Source: Pseudonocardia sp. TRM90224
Lineage (GTDB): Bacteria; Actinomycetota; Actinomycetes; Mycobacteriales; Pseudonocardiaceae
Reading direction: 5' to 3'
Length of the DNA stretch: 64,000 nucleotides
Assembly: GCF_021245725.1 (NCBI RefSeq)
Contig: NZ_JAJGSX010000014.1
Span: forward strand, 124,001-188,000
Made by a program: the position numbers and the translations under genes. The notes beneath the pieces are model-generated. The model had not been told where the DNA came from and searched no databases. It saw only the letters and a program-made list of their open reading frames with translations. Below, piece after piece: positions 1 through 7,706 of the stretch; within the stretch, counting starts at the first letter, position 1, and each line of letters starts with the position of its first letter.

Positions 1-2
1 CG

Positions 3-449
3 TGGGTGCTGCCCGTGCGGCTCACGACGCTCGGCATCGACCCGGCGACGCAGCGCTCGGCCCCGATGCGGTACCGCGTGGTCGTGCACGGCGAGTACGG
101 GCCGACGGGCAGCGACGACGGGTTCGTCGACGCCACCGACCGGATCCTGCGCGTCGACCCGTTCGCGCCGCCCGTCGCCGTAGCGGGCTCGACGACCCCG
201 CTGCAACCCGCCGATGCGCGTACCAGGCTGACGCTGGACCGTCCCTCGAACGGGCCGCTGCTGGTCGTGCACGGCCAGAACGGCACCGGCGCGCGGGTCG
301 CCGTCGTCGGGGACCCGGAGGAGGCATCGGAGGAGGGCGCCGGCGCCCCGTGGCCGATCAACAGGTGGAAGCCCGACCGGCTCGCCGCCGTGCGAGGGCC
401 CGGAAACCGTTCCCCCGAGAGTGGGCCAGTTGGGTGGCTCGTACTCTGA
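3..449 (+). CDS. C-terminal part of an unidentified protein (5' truncated)
   Basis: The frame is open from the window edge to TGA at 447-449 and its start lies outside the window. The 148 visible residues contain an apparently beta-rich stretch (RYRVVVHGEYG, then ADARTRLTLDRPSNGPLLVVHGQNG), which suggests a beta-sandwich domain, followed by an acidic, then Pro/Arg-containing tail. I recognise no family motif. I prefer this frame to the overlapping +2 frame because that one is extremely Arg-rich, typical of a shadow in GC-rich DNA. A small hairpin follows at 504-523. The function is unknown. Confidence 0.45.
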   Translation, partial: WVLPVRLTTLGIDPATQRSAPMRYRVVVHGEYGPTGSDDGFVDATDRILRVDPFAPPVAVAGSTTPLQPADARTRLTLDRPSNGPLLVVHGQNGTGARVAVVGDPEEASEEGAGAPWPINRWKPDRLAAVRGPGNRSPESGPVGWLVL

Positions 450-503
450 CCGGCGTGGTCGGACCGGTACCAGCGGCAAGTGGCGGTGACCGGGTGATGT
501 GAG

Positions 504-523
504 AGCGGGCACAATGGCCCGCT
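504..523. terminator. Small hairpin after the partial gene
   Basis: AGCGGGC and GCCCGCT form a 7-bp perfect stem around the loop ACAATG, 55 nt after the stop codon of the upstream gene. There is no T-tract. It may end the upstream transcript before leuB. Confidence 0.35.
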
Positions 524-697
524 CGGATGGTGGGACTCACCTGGTCGCGGTCTTGCGGCGAACAGGATCGACCACAGCTCCACCCGACGGGGCGACCTCG
601 ATCGGGTGGTTGACAGAGGGTCGGGATCGTTGCGGCCGGTAACGTGCAGCCCTGCTGTATGGGGGCCAGAGTGAGCGGGCTAGAGAGGACAGAGGGC

Positions 698-1741
698 ATG
701 CGCCTTGCGGTCATTCCGGGCGACGGCATCGGGCCGGAGGTCATCGACGAGGCATTGAAGGTCCTCAACGAGGTCTCGCCCGGTGCGGAGACGACCACCT
801 ACGACCTCGGTGCCGCACGCTGGCACTCGACAGGGGAACTGCTGCCGGAGTCGGTGCTCACCGAGCTGCAGGGTCACGACGCGATCCTGCTCGGCGCGGT
901 CGGCGACCCGTCCGTGCCCAGCGGGATCCTGGAGCGCGGGCTGCTGCTGCGCCTGCGCTTCGAGCTCGACCACCACGTGAACCTGCGGCCGGCCAGGCTG
1001 TACCCGGGCGTGCGCGGGCCGCTCGCCGGCAACGCCGAGATCGACATGGTCGTCGTGCGGGAAGGCACCGAAGGGCCGTACGTCGGCACGGGTGGCCTGC
1101 TGCGCAAGGACACCCCGAACGAGATCGCGACCGAGGTCAGCATCAACACGGCGTTCGGCGTCGAGCGGGTCGTGCGCGACGCGTTCGCGCGGGCGTCGCG
1201 GCGCCCGCGCAAGCACCTGACGCTGGTGCACAAGACCAACGTGCTCACCTACTCCGGGCGGCTGTGGTCGCGGATCGTGGAGGAGGTGTCGCTGGAGCAC
1301 CCTGAGGTCAGCGTGGCGTACCAGCACATCGACGCGACCACGATCCACCTGGTGACCGACCCGGGCCGCTTCGACGTGATCGTCACCGACAACCTGTTCG
1401 GCGACATCCTCACCGACCTCGCGGCCGCCGTCACCGGCGGCATCGGGCTCGCCGCGAGCGGCAACCTCGACGTCTCGCGCCGCAACCCGAGCATGTTCGA
1501 GCCGGTGCACGGCAGCGCGCCGGACATCGCGGGGCAGGGCATCGCCGACCCGACGGCCGCCGTGCTGTCGGTCGCGCTGCTGCTCGACCACCTCGGCCAG
1601 TCCGATTCGGCACGGCGCATCGAGGCGGCCGTCGCGTTCGACCTCGCGACCCGCGACCACTCCGCCACCGGCCACACGCGCTCCATCGGCGACCGGCTCG
1701 CGGCACTGGTGAGCGCGCACGTCACGGCGCCGAGCGTCTGA
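698..1741 (+). CDS. leuB: 3-isopropylmalate dehydrogenase
   Basis: This enzyme performs NAD-dependent oxidative decarboxylation of 3-isopropylmalate to 2-ketoisocaproate in leucine synthesis. It can also act on the 3-methylmalate of the citramalate route begun by the nearby cimA. The N-terminus LAVIPGDGIGPEV is the family signature, and the substrate/metal region VTDNLFGDILTDLAA and the cofactor region EPVHGSAPDIAG are intact. At 347 residues it has the usual length. The ATG at 698 is chosen because GAGAGGA lies a few bases upstream and translation then begins directly with the Rossmann-like strand; the in-frame ATG at 644 would add an implausible extension. leuA is not in the window, while leuCD lie 11 kb downstream. 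Confidence 0.97.
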   Translation: MRLAVIPGDGIGPEVIDEALKVLNEVSPGAETTTYDLGAARWHSTGELLPESVLTELQGHDAILLGAVGDPSVPSGILERGLLLRLRFELDHHVNLRPARLYPGVRGPLAGNAEIDMVVVREGTEGPYVGTGGLLRKDTPNEIATEVSINTAFGVERVVRDAFARASRRPRKHLTLVHKTNVLTYSGRLWSRIVEEVSLEHPEVSVAYQHIDATTIHLVTDPGRFDVIVTDNLFGDILTDLAAAVTGGIGLAASGNLDVSRRNPSMFEPVHGSAPDIAGQGIADPTAAVLSVALLLDHLGQSDSARRIEAAVAFDLATRDHSATGHTRSIGDRLAALVSAHVTAPSV

Positions 1742-1759
1742 TATTCGTCCGGTTTTGTC

Positions 1760-1793
1760 GGTCACGGGCGGTAGCTTCCCTCCGCCCGTGATC
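1760..1793. terminator. Hairpin downstream of leuB
   Basis: TCACGGGCGG (1762-1771) pairs perfectly with CCGCCCGTGA (1782-1791) around a 10-nt loop, and outer bases extend the stem slightly. It lies 20 nt after the leuB stop and lacks a T-run, as many actinobacterial terminators do. Confidence 0.5.
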
Positions 1794-1831
1794 GACTGAT
1801 TGCGGGATCGATCTCACCGGAAAGCAAACCG

Positions 1832-2362
1832 ATGATCATCCCTTTGCGTACCCACGTCGTCAGAGCGCTGCTCTCCGCAGCGGCGCTGCTCGTCGTCGGG
1901 TTCGCCACACTCGCCTGCGGCACACCGGAGCCGCCCCACCCCGCCGACACCGGTGGATCCGTCGACGTCAGCGTGAAGGTCGGGGAGTGCCTCACGCTGG
2001 GCGGCTCGGAGGCGAACGCCAGCGCAACACCGGCGCCGTGCGGCAGCGCCGAGTCGACGCACCGGGTGACCGGCAAGGCGCCCAAGCAGGAAGACTGCTC
2101 GAAGGACACCGACGCCGTCTACTTCGAAGAGATCTTCACAGCCCAGACCGGGGCGCTGTGCCTCGAGATCGACTGGGCCAAGGGCCAGTGCTACAAGCTG
2201 AGCGACGCCGGCCCCACCAAGCACGCCTGCGTGGGCGGCGACCCCGCCGTCGTCAAGATCGGCGAGACGGTCGAGGGGGCGACGGACGAGTCCGCGTGCG
2301 CCAACGGCGGGACCGTGTACGCGGTGCGCAAGGTCGCCGTCTGCTTCGAGCAGCCCGTCTAA
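1832..2362 (+). CDS. Secreted lipoprotein, LppU/SCO3897-like
   Basis: The 176-residue precursor has an N-terminal hydrophobic segment (residues 10-27) ending in a lipobox, T-L-A-C, with Cys29 as the predicted lipidation site. It should therefore be anchored on the outer face of the membrane. The mature part has several cysteines in pairs (GECLTLGG, PAPCGSAESTHRV, GQCYK, SACANGG, VAVCFEQPV), a pattern I associate with actinobacterial LppU/SCO3897-type proteins of unknown role. The gene stands alone: leuB ends 90 nt upstream behind a hairpin, and a convergent gene follows across palindrome copy 1. The assignment to the family rests on Cys spacing and is moderate. Confidence 0.75.
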   Translation: MIIPLRTHVVRALLSAAALLVVGFATLACGTPEPPHPADTGGSVDVSVKVGECLTLGGSEANASATPAPCGSAESTHRVTGKAPKQEDCSKDTDAVYFEEIFTAQTGALCLEIDWAKGQCYKLSDAGPTKHACVGGDPAVVKIGETVEGATDESACANGGTVYAVRKVAVCFEQPV

Positions 2363-2386
2363 CGCGCATCCGTCCGTGGCTGGGTT

Positions 2387-2445
2387 GAGGGCAGGAAAGC
2401 CACTTTCCGGCCCTCACAGGGCAGGAAAGTGGCTTTCCTGCCCTC
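2387..2445. repeat. 59-nt dispersed palindrome, copy 1 (orientation A)
   Basis: This is a 28-bp inverted repeat with one mismatch and a 3-nt centre, between the convergent ends of the lipoprotein and AbiEi-like genes. Each arm carries the core GGAAAGCCACTTTCC, itself a 6-bp hairpin, so the structure is nested. Its reverse complement is the sequence of copies 3, 4 and 5. It probably acts as a bidirectional terminator. Confidence 0.85.
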
Positions 2446-2450
2446 CCGGC

Positions 2451-3425
2451 TCACGCCGCCCGCTCGACCCGGAGCGGGGGGCGTGGGCGTTGGGCGGCCT
2501 GACGGTAGGTGGCGCGCAGCGTCTCGATCACGGCACGACCGTCGGTTCGGAGCCGCTTCGGCTTCGTGGCCGTGTACACCGCGCCCGCCGCGGTGAAGGC
2601 CGCGGCACGCTCGACGGTCCGGTCGTGATCGCTGGGCGCAAGGTGCCATTCGCTGGATTCGATCTCCCACACCATCGCCACGTCGTCCAACCAGCAGTCG
2701 GCGATCCCGAGCAGGCGCCCATCGGCGCGGTACACGGGAACGTTCCACAGCGGCTCCGGCAAGCCGCTCGCCCTCCACAGCACACGGGCCTCCCGTTCGG
2801 CAGCTGACCGGACCCCGATCGCCAGCTCGGAAAGCACCCTCCGCGGTACGGCAGTGCCCCGCCGCGAACTCGCCTCGAGCTCCTCACCCAGCCTGCCGAT
2901 AGTGCACAGGCCCCGTTGCACGGCGTCGGACAACAGCTCGGTGACCTCGCCGGGTGAGCGGAGCCGTCGCACCGCGTCAGTGCACGCCCGAGCCAACGGG
3001 GCGATGCGAACGGCCCCGCGCTGCATCCCGAGCGGGAGCCGTTCCGTGCGTTCGACGTGCACGTAGTCGACCGAACGCACCTGCCGCGTCGAGGGGACGA
3101 GCACGTGGACCTCACGCTTGCGATCTCGGACCGGTCCGCGCCGCACGCCGTGCATCCAGCACGCCTCGATCCCGGTGATGACGGCGTCGGGGCCGCACAG
3201 CAGCGAGGCTGCGTGGACCTCCTGCTCGCGTGTCGGCTTGCCGGTGAAGAGGAGAACGACGCCGGGCAGGATCCGCTGCCAAGGACCGCCGTCGAGGCAA
3301 CGCTTGTAGACGGTTCGCTCCAAGCAGCCCAGCTCGACGAGTTGGCGAGCCGTCGCGACGCCGGTCGGGCAGGCCTTGCGTAGTTTCAGCAATGGTAAGT
3401 CGATGTCACGAGCCATGCCGGCCAT
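2451..3425 (-). CDS. AbiEi-type N-terminal domain protein with C-terminal nuclease-like region (DUF559-like)
   Basis: This 324-residue soluble protein resembles the large actinobacterial group annotated as type IV toxin-antitoxin AbiEi-family proteins. Residues about 10-60 contain the small winged-helix-like segment (ATARQLVELGCLERTVYKRC) followed by PGVVLLF. The C-terminal third (VPVYRADGRLLGIADCWLDD, then VWEIESSEWH) has the D...E-x-E pattern of very-short-patch-repair-like/DUF559 folds. No partner toxin gene is adjacent, so a toxin-antitoxin role is not supported here. The gene is bracketed by two identically oriented copies of the 59-nt palindrome (2387-2445 and 3468-3526), which is unusual and could reflect movement of the segment. 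Such proteins are common as orphans in Pseudonocardiales. Confidence 0.7.
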   Translation of the reverse strand: MAGMARDIDLPLLKLRKACPTGVATARQLVELGCLERTVYKRCLDGGPWQRILPGVVLLFTGKPTREQEVHAASLLCGPDAVITGIEACWMHGVRRGPVRDRKREVHVLVPSTRQVRSVDYVHVERTERLPLGMQRGAVRIAPLARACTDAVRRLRSPGEVTELLSDAVQRGLCTIGRLGEELEASSRRGTAVPRRVLSELAIGVRSAAEREARVLWRASGLPEPLWNVPVYRADGRLLGIADCWLDDVAMVWEIESSEWHLAPSDHDRTVERAAAFTAAGAVYTATKPKRLRTDGRAVIETLRATYRQAAQRPRPPLRVERAA

Positions 3426-3467
3426 GGTTCGCGACCGCGGGTCGCGGCGTGGCCGAATCGCAAAAGT

Positions 3468-3526
3468 GAGGGCAGGAAAGCCACTTTCCGGCCCTCACAG
3501 GGCAGGAAAGTGGCTTTCCTGCCCTC
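3468..3526. repeat. 59-nt dispersed palindrome, copy 2 (orientation A)
   Basis: This has the same sequence and orientation as copy 1 at 2387. Unlike the other copies it lies between divergent genes, upstream of both the AbiEi-like gene (minus) and the cimA leader (plus), so termination of either gene cannot explain it. Confidence 0.85.
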
Positions 3527-3612
3527 CCGGAGGAGCCGGGCCCGGGGGCGGGGGCGTGGGTGTGGATCCGCCGCCCACCTCACCACCACGTCCCACGATG
3601 TGGAACAGATGT

Positions 3613-3642
3613 GTGACATCGCGGGACGAGTCGTGCCATGCT
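3613..3642 (+). promoter_or_regulatory. Candidate promoter of the cimA leader
   Basis: GTGACA (3613-3618) and CATGCT (3637-3642), 18 bp apart, are loose matches to -35 and -10 elements. A start site about 7 nt after the -10 would fall at 3649, the GTG of the leader peptide, implying a leaderless message. That fits the absence of a ribosome binding site there. The -10 match is weak. Confidence 0.35.
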
Positions 3643-3648
3643 GCCGGC

Positions 3649-3693
3649 GTGCACCACTCTTGCGTGATCATTATCGACAGGCGCGTCGGCTAG
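3649..3693 (+). CDS. cimA leader peptide (Ile-rich, attenuation)
   Basis: The 14-codon ORF reads (M/V)HHSCVIIIDRRVG and stops at TAG 3691-3693. A Val codon and three consecutive Ile codons (GTG ATC ATT ATC, 3664-3675) sit just ahead of a perfect 10-bp hairpin and a downstream terminator. Isoleucine is the end product of the citramalate route, so ribosome stalling at the Ile codons is the expected sensor. No Shine-Dalgarno sequence precedes the GTG, and a leaderless start is likely. An alternative short ORF from ATG 3638 lacks Ile codons. Confidence 0.7.
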   Translation: MHHSCVIIIDRRVG

Positions 3694-3743
3694 CAGCACC
3701 AGGCCGACGCGCAGACCTCTCGCATTCGCGGGGGGTCTTTTTT
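3681..3743 (+). promoter_or_regulatory. Transcription attenuator upstream of cimA
   Basis: There are two successive structures. GCGCGTCGGC (3681-3690) pairs perfectly with GCCGACGCGC (3703-3712) over the leader stop codon, forming a pause hairpin. Then 3713-3723 pairs with 3728-3738 (11 bp with two G-T wobbles, loop ATTC) and is followed by six T residues (3738-3743), a classical intrinsic terminator. It ends 42 nt before the cimA ATG. The arrangement of Ile-rich leader, pause hairpin and terminator is the standard layout of amino-acid attenuation. The antiterminator pairing was not worked out. Confidence 0.75.
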
Positions 3744-3785
3744 GTTGCCCGATCACGTCGTCGAACCCGCCCAGGAGCCAGGATC

Positions 3786-5420
3786 ATGTCCCGCACCCAG
3801 CCCGCCGCAACCCCGCTCGGAGACACGTTCCACGTCTTCGACACGACGCTGCGCGACGGCGCCCAGCGGGAGGGCATCAGCTACTCGGTCGCCGACAAGA
3901 TCGCGGTCGCGACGGCGCTGGACACGCTCGGCGTCGGGTTCATCGAGGGCGGGTGGCCGGGTGCGCTGCCGAAGGACACCGAGTTCTTCGCCCGCGCCGC
4001 GGCCGGGGAGCTGCAGCTGCGCCACGCGGTGCTGGTCGCGTTCGGCGCCACCCGCCGCGCCGACCTGACCGCCGACAACGACCCGCAGGTCAAGGCGCTG
4101 CTGGACAGTCAGGCGCCCGTCGTCACGCTGGTGGCGAAGTCGGACCGGCGCCACATCGAACGCGCGCTGCGCACCTCGGTCGAGCAGGCCTGCGCGATGG
4201 TCTCCGACACCGTTGCGTTCCTGCGCGGCGAGGGTCGGCGCGTCTTCCTCGACGCCGAGCACTTCTTCGACGGCTACGCGCACGACCCGGAGACGGCCCT
4301 GCGGGTGCTCGACGCTGCCGCGACGGCCGGCGCCGACGTCATGGTGCTCTGCGACACCAACGGCGGGATGCTCCCGCTCGGCATCGCCGCCGTCGTGCGC
4401 GACGTCGCCGCGCGCACCGGCTTCCGGCTGGGCATCCACTGCCAGGACGACACGAGCTGCGCGGTGGCCAACTCGGTCGCCGCGGTGCAGGCCGGTGCGA
4501 CGCACGTGCAGTGCACCGCGAACGGCTACGGGGAGCGGGCCGGCAACGCCGACCTCTTCGCCGTAGTGGGGAACCTCGTGACCAAGCTGGGCATGCCCGT
4601 CCTACCGGACGGCGCGCTCGGCGAGCTGACCCGCACCTCGCACGCGTTGGCGGAGATCGCCAACATCGCTCCCGACACCCACCAGGCCTATGTCGGGACG
4701 TCAGCGTTCGCCCACAAGGCGGGCCTGCACGCGAGTGCGATCAAGGTGGACCCCGAGCTGTACAACCACATGGACCCTGTGGACGTCGGCAACGGGCAGC
4801 GGGTGCTGGTCACCGAGATGGCCGGCCGGGCCAGCGTCGAGCTCAAGGGCACCGAGCTCGGCGTCGACCTGGCCGGCCGCCCCGACGCGGTGTCGTCCGT
4901 CGTCTCGACGGTGAAGGAGCGCGAGGCGCTGGGGTGGTCCTACGAGGCCGCCGACGCGTCGCTGGAGCTGCTGATGCGCTCCGCGCTGGGCGACGAGAAC
5001 CCCGCGCCGTTCACTCTGGAGTCCTACCGCGTGATCACCGAGCACCGGGCCGACGGCGCGGTCGTCGCGGAGGCGACGGTCAAGCTCGTCGTCGGGGGCG
5101 AGCGGCTGATCGCGACGCAGGAGGGGAACGGGCCGGTCAACGCGCTGGACGCGGCGCTGCGGGCCGCGCTCGCGCCGTCGTGCCCGTGGCTCGCGGACAT
5201 GGAGCTCTCCGACTACAAGGTCCGGATCCTCACCCCGGGCGGCGCGGGCGACGGGCACGGCACCGACGCCGTCACGAGGGTGCTGATCGAGTCGACCGAC
5301 CCGTCCGGCTCGTGGACGACGGTCGGCGTGCACGGCAACATCATCGAGGCCTCGTGGCTGGCGCTGGTCGACGCGCTCGCACACGCCGCGGGCCGCGACC
5401 GCGCGCTGATCGGCGTCTGA
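3786..5420 (+). CDS. cimA: (R)-citramalate synthase
   Basis: The enzyme condenses acetyl-CoA with pyruvate to (R)-citramalate, the first step of threonine-independent 2-ketobutyrate and isoleucine synthesis. At 544 residues it matches the CimA group, which is longer than homocitrate synthases. The N-terminal HMGL-like TIM barrel shows DTTLRDGAQREG, the metal/substrate region GIHCQDDTSCAVAN and TANGYGERAGNAD. The C-terminal part from about residue 400 (ESYRVITEHRADG onward) is the LeuA-type allosteric dimer domain that binds isoleucine in this family. ATG 3786 is preferred over the upstream frame because that extension would run through the palindrome and attenuator. Transcription is probably controlled by the Ile attenuator just upstream; feedback inhibition would give a second control level. 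Confidence 0.95.
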   Translation: MSRTQPAATPLGDTFHVFDTTLRDGAQREGISYSVADKIAVATALDTLGVGFIEGGWPGALPKDTEFFARAAAGELQLRHAVLVAFGATRRADLTADNDPQVKALLDSQAPVVTLVAKSDRRHIERALRTSVEQACAMVSDTVAFLRGEGRRVFLDAEHFFDGYAHDPETALRVLDAAATAGADVMVLCDTNGGMLPLGIAAVVRDVAARTGFRLGIHCQDDTSCAVANSVAAVQAGATHVQCTANGYGERAGNADLFAVVGNLVTKLGMPVLPDGALGELTRTSHALAEIANIAPDTHQAYVGTSAFAHKAGLHASAIKVDPELYNHMDPVDVGNGQRVLVTEMAGRASVELKGTELGVDLAGRPDAVSSVVSTVKEREALGWSYEAADASLELLMRSALGDENPAPFTLESYRVITEHRADGAVVAEATVKLVVGGERLIATQEGNGPVNALDAALRAALAPSCPWLADMELSDYKVRILTPGGAGDGHGTDAVTRVLIESTDPSGSWTTVGVHGNIIEASWLALVDALAHAAGRDRALIGV

Positions 5421-5444
5421 CAGGGCCTGGCAGTATCCGGGGGC

Positions 5445-6209
5445 GTGGACGTCCTGCAGCGGATCGACCTGTTCTGCGACGCCGTGCCGCGCACCTGGGC
5501 CACGGTCACGGACGACGGCCCGCTGCGGCTGTTCAGCCGGAACGGCCCCGGCTGGCCGCTCTACGCGCGACCGATCCCCGGGGGTGGGCCGGTCACCGCG
5601 GCCGACGTCGCGCGGATGCGGGCCCGTCAACGCGCCCTGCGGGTGCCGGAGGCGTTCGAGTGGGTGCCGGCCGCCGCCCCGTCGATGACGGACGTGGCGT
5701 CGCGGGCCGGGCTGTCGGTGCAGGTATGCCCGCTGCTCGTGCTCGAGGGAGAGCCCGCTGCCGCCGAGCTCCCGGTCGGCTGCACCGCCCGCTTGCTCGG
5801 CCCCGCCGACGGCGACCTGCAGTCCGCCGCGAGCGCCGCGCTCGCGGTGACGGCCAACGCGTTCGGCGCCGCACCGCCGGGTGGGATGAACGAGCGCGCG
5901 CTCGCTGCGCTGCGCGCCGACCTTGCCGCGGGGACGATCGCGCGCCTCCTGGTGACCGGACCGGACGGGCCCGTGGCGGCCGGATCGGCGCAGCGCAGCG
6001 GCGACGTCGTCGAGCTGACCGGGATCGCCACCGACGCCCGCCACCGCGGCAAGGGCATCGCCGCCGCCGTGACCGCCGTGCTGGCGAGCGCGGCCCGCGC
6101 GGCCGGCGCGGCGCTGGTCTTCCTCGCTGCCGGCGACGACGGCGCGAGCCGCGTCTACCGACGCACCGGCTTCACGAAGGTCGGCGAGTGCGCGATCGCC
6201 CAGAGCTGA
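5445..6209 (+). CDS. GNAT family N-acetyltransferase
   Basis: This 254-residue protein begins with GTG at 5445, 24 nt after cimA, so the two may be cotranscribed. The C-terminal half holds the GNAT core: VVELTGIATDARHRGKGIAAAVTA contains the acetyl-CoA pyrophosphate loop (R-x-x-G-x-G/A, seen as RHRGKG), followed by a helix and FLAAGDDGASRVYRRTGF, the typical C-terminal strand and Y-x-x-x-GF motif. The N-terminal half is a family-specific extension without a recognised domain. The substrate is unknown. Palindrome copy 3 follows, between this gene and the convergent monooxygenase. Confidence 0.8.
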   Translation: MDVLQRIDLFCDAVPRTWATVTDDGPLRLFSRNGPGWPLYARPIPGGGPVTAADVARMRARQRALRVPEAFEWVPAAAPSMTDVASRAGLSVQVCPLLVLEGEPAAAELPVGCTARLLGPADGDLQSAASAALAVTANAFGAAPPGGMNERALAALRADLAAGTIARLLVTGPDGPVAAGSAQRSGDVVELTGIATDARHRGKGIAAAVTAVLASAARAAGAALVFLAAGDDGASRVYRRTGFTKVGECAIAQS

Positions 6210-6236
6210 CGGCCCAGCGCACGCAACTCCAGTTGA

Positions 6237-6295
6237 GAGGGCAGGAAAGCCACTTTCCTGCCCTGTGAGGGCCGGAAAGTGGCTTTCCTGCCCTC
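6237..6295. repeat. 59-nt dispersed palindrome, copy 3 (orientation B)
   Basis: This is the exact reverse complement of copy 1. It lies between the convergent stops at 6209 (plus) and 6322 (minus), the best position for a bidirectional terminator. Confidence 0.85.
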
Positions 6296-6321
6296 CCCGG
6301 GCCCACGCCGGCGCCCACTCG

Positions 6322-7641
6322 TCAGGCGCGGGCGTTGCTGCGCCGGGCCCACGCCGGCGCGTGCTCCGGCAGCGGGCCGATCGCGACGATCCGCGCCGGG
6401 ATGCCCTGCAGCACCGGGAAGCGGCGCAGGAGCCGCAGCGGTAGCGGCAGGTCCTCCATGCGGGCCAGCCCCTGCGGGTTGTCGTCGAGCAGCCCGGAAG
6501 CCGGCGCCGTGCTCCCCGCGGGCGAGCTCGCGACGGCGACCGGCCCGCTGATCAGCACGTTGTGCGCGAGTCGCTGGCCCGCCTGGACGAGCGCGGTGGG
6601 CCACCAGCGCCGGCGCTGCACCGCGCGCAGCATCGAGAGCGGGACGATGCCGCCGCTGCGCAGCGCCGGCGCCAGCAGCCGCGCGGTCGCAACGGCATCG
6701 GCGACCGCGAGGTTGATGCCGACCCCGGCCACCGGCGACATCGCGTGCGCGGCGTCGCCGATCAGCAGCAACCCGTCGACGGCCCATCGTCGCTGCCGGT
6801 TCAGCTTCACGTCGAGCAGCTTGACGTCGTCGAACGAGGTGATCGTCGCGAGCCGCTCGGCGAGCCACGGGACCAACGCCGCGAGCCGCGCGCGGAACGC
6901 GTCGATGCCCTCCCTGCGCAGCACCGCGTCGCTGCCCTTGCCGATGAGGTACGCGGCCTGCCAGTAGTCGCCGCGGTCGATGAGCACCGCGAAGTTTCCG
7001 CTGGTCACGCGCATGACGCCGCCTTCGGGGTCGCCCTGCTCGCGTGGCAGCCGGAACCACCACACGTCCATCGGCGCTCCGAACGAGCGCGGCACCAGCC
7101 CCGCCTCGGCGGCGACCACCGAGCCGCGCCCGTCGCAGCCGATGGTGAGCGACGCCCGCAGCTCGTGCTCGGAGCCGTCGGTGCGGTCGCGGTAGCGCAC
7201 GCCGGCGACGCGGCTGTGCGGGCCGTCGTCGCGCAGCAGCCCGATCACCTCGGCGTTGCGGCGCAGCGTGAACGACGGCTCGGTCTCGGCCTCGTCGGCG
7301 ATCAGATCGAGGAAGTCCCACTGCGGGACCATCGCGATGTATTTGTGCGGGCCCGGGAGGCGGGACATGTCGGCCACCCGGGCCATCCCGCAGTCGAGCT
7401 GCACCTGAGCGCGGGTCATCGCGCGCTGCGGCAGTGCGGCGAACCGGTCGTCCAGACCCAGCTCGTCGAGCAGGTTGAGGGTGGACGCGTGGACGGTGTC
7501 GCCGCGGAAGTCGCGCAGGAAGTCGGCGTGCTTCTCCAGCACCGTCACCTCGACGCCCGCCCGTGCCATGAGCAGGCCGAGCACCAGCCCGGCGGGTCCG
7601 CCTCCGACGACGAGGCAGGTCGTGCGCTCGTTTTTCGTCAT
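6322..7641 (-). CDS. FAD-dependent monooxygenase (PHBH-fold)
   Basis: The 439-residue protein starts TCLVVGGGPAGLVLG, the Rossmann FAD-binding motif, followed by the acidic strand end VLEKH. Further on, IGDAAHAMSPVAGVGIN is the second FAD-contacting GD motif of the p-hydroxybenzoate hydroxylase class. A DG-type motif is visible in IGCDGRGSVV. It probably hydroxylates an aromatic or polyketide-like substrate using NAD(P)H and O2, but the substrate cannot be read from sequence. The ATG at 7641 is chosen because the gltX start at 7707 lies just upstream on the other strand; a longer in-frame start would overlap gltX and is Arg-rich. Confidence 0.88.
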   Translation of the reverse strand: MTKNERTTCLVVGGGPAGLVLGLLMARAGVEVTVLEKHADFLRDFRGDTVHASTLNLLDELGLDDRFAALPQRAMTRAQVQLDCGMARVADMSRLPGPHKYIAMVPQWDFLDLIADEAETEPSFTLRRNAEVIGLLRDDGPHSRVAGVRYRDRTDGSEHELRASLTIGCDGRGSVVAAEAGLVPRSFGAPMDVWWFRLPREQGDPEGGVMRVTSGNFAVLIDRGDYWQAAYLIGKGSDAVLRREGIDAFRARLAALVPWLAERLATITSFDDVKLLDVKLNRQRRWAVDGLLLIGDAAHAMSPVAGVGINLAVADAVATARLLAPALRSGGIVPLSMLRAVQRRRWWPTALVQAGQRLAHNVLISGPVAVASSPAGSTAPASGLLDDNPQGLARMEDLPLPLRLLRRFPVLQGIPARIVAIGPLPEHAPAWARRSNARA

Positions 7642-7706
7642 GCGTTGAATTCTAGACCGGGAATGCCGTCGGCGCCAGAGACGCCCCCCGATAGGCTGGC
7701 CGGACC

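Noticed and set aside
3953..6268. A 771-codon open frame crossing cimA and the GNAT gene
   Set aside because: It is a +2 shadow with extreme Arg/Gly content in GC-rich DNA, and both real genes have intact motifs in their own frames.
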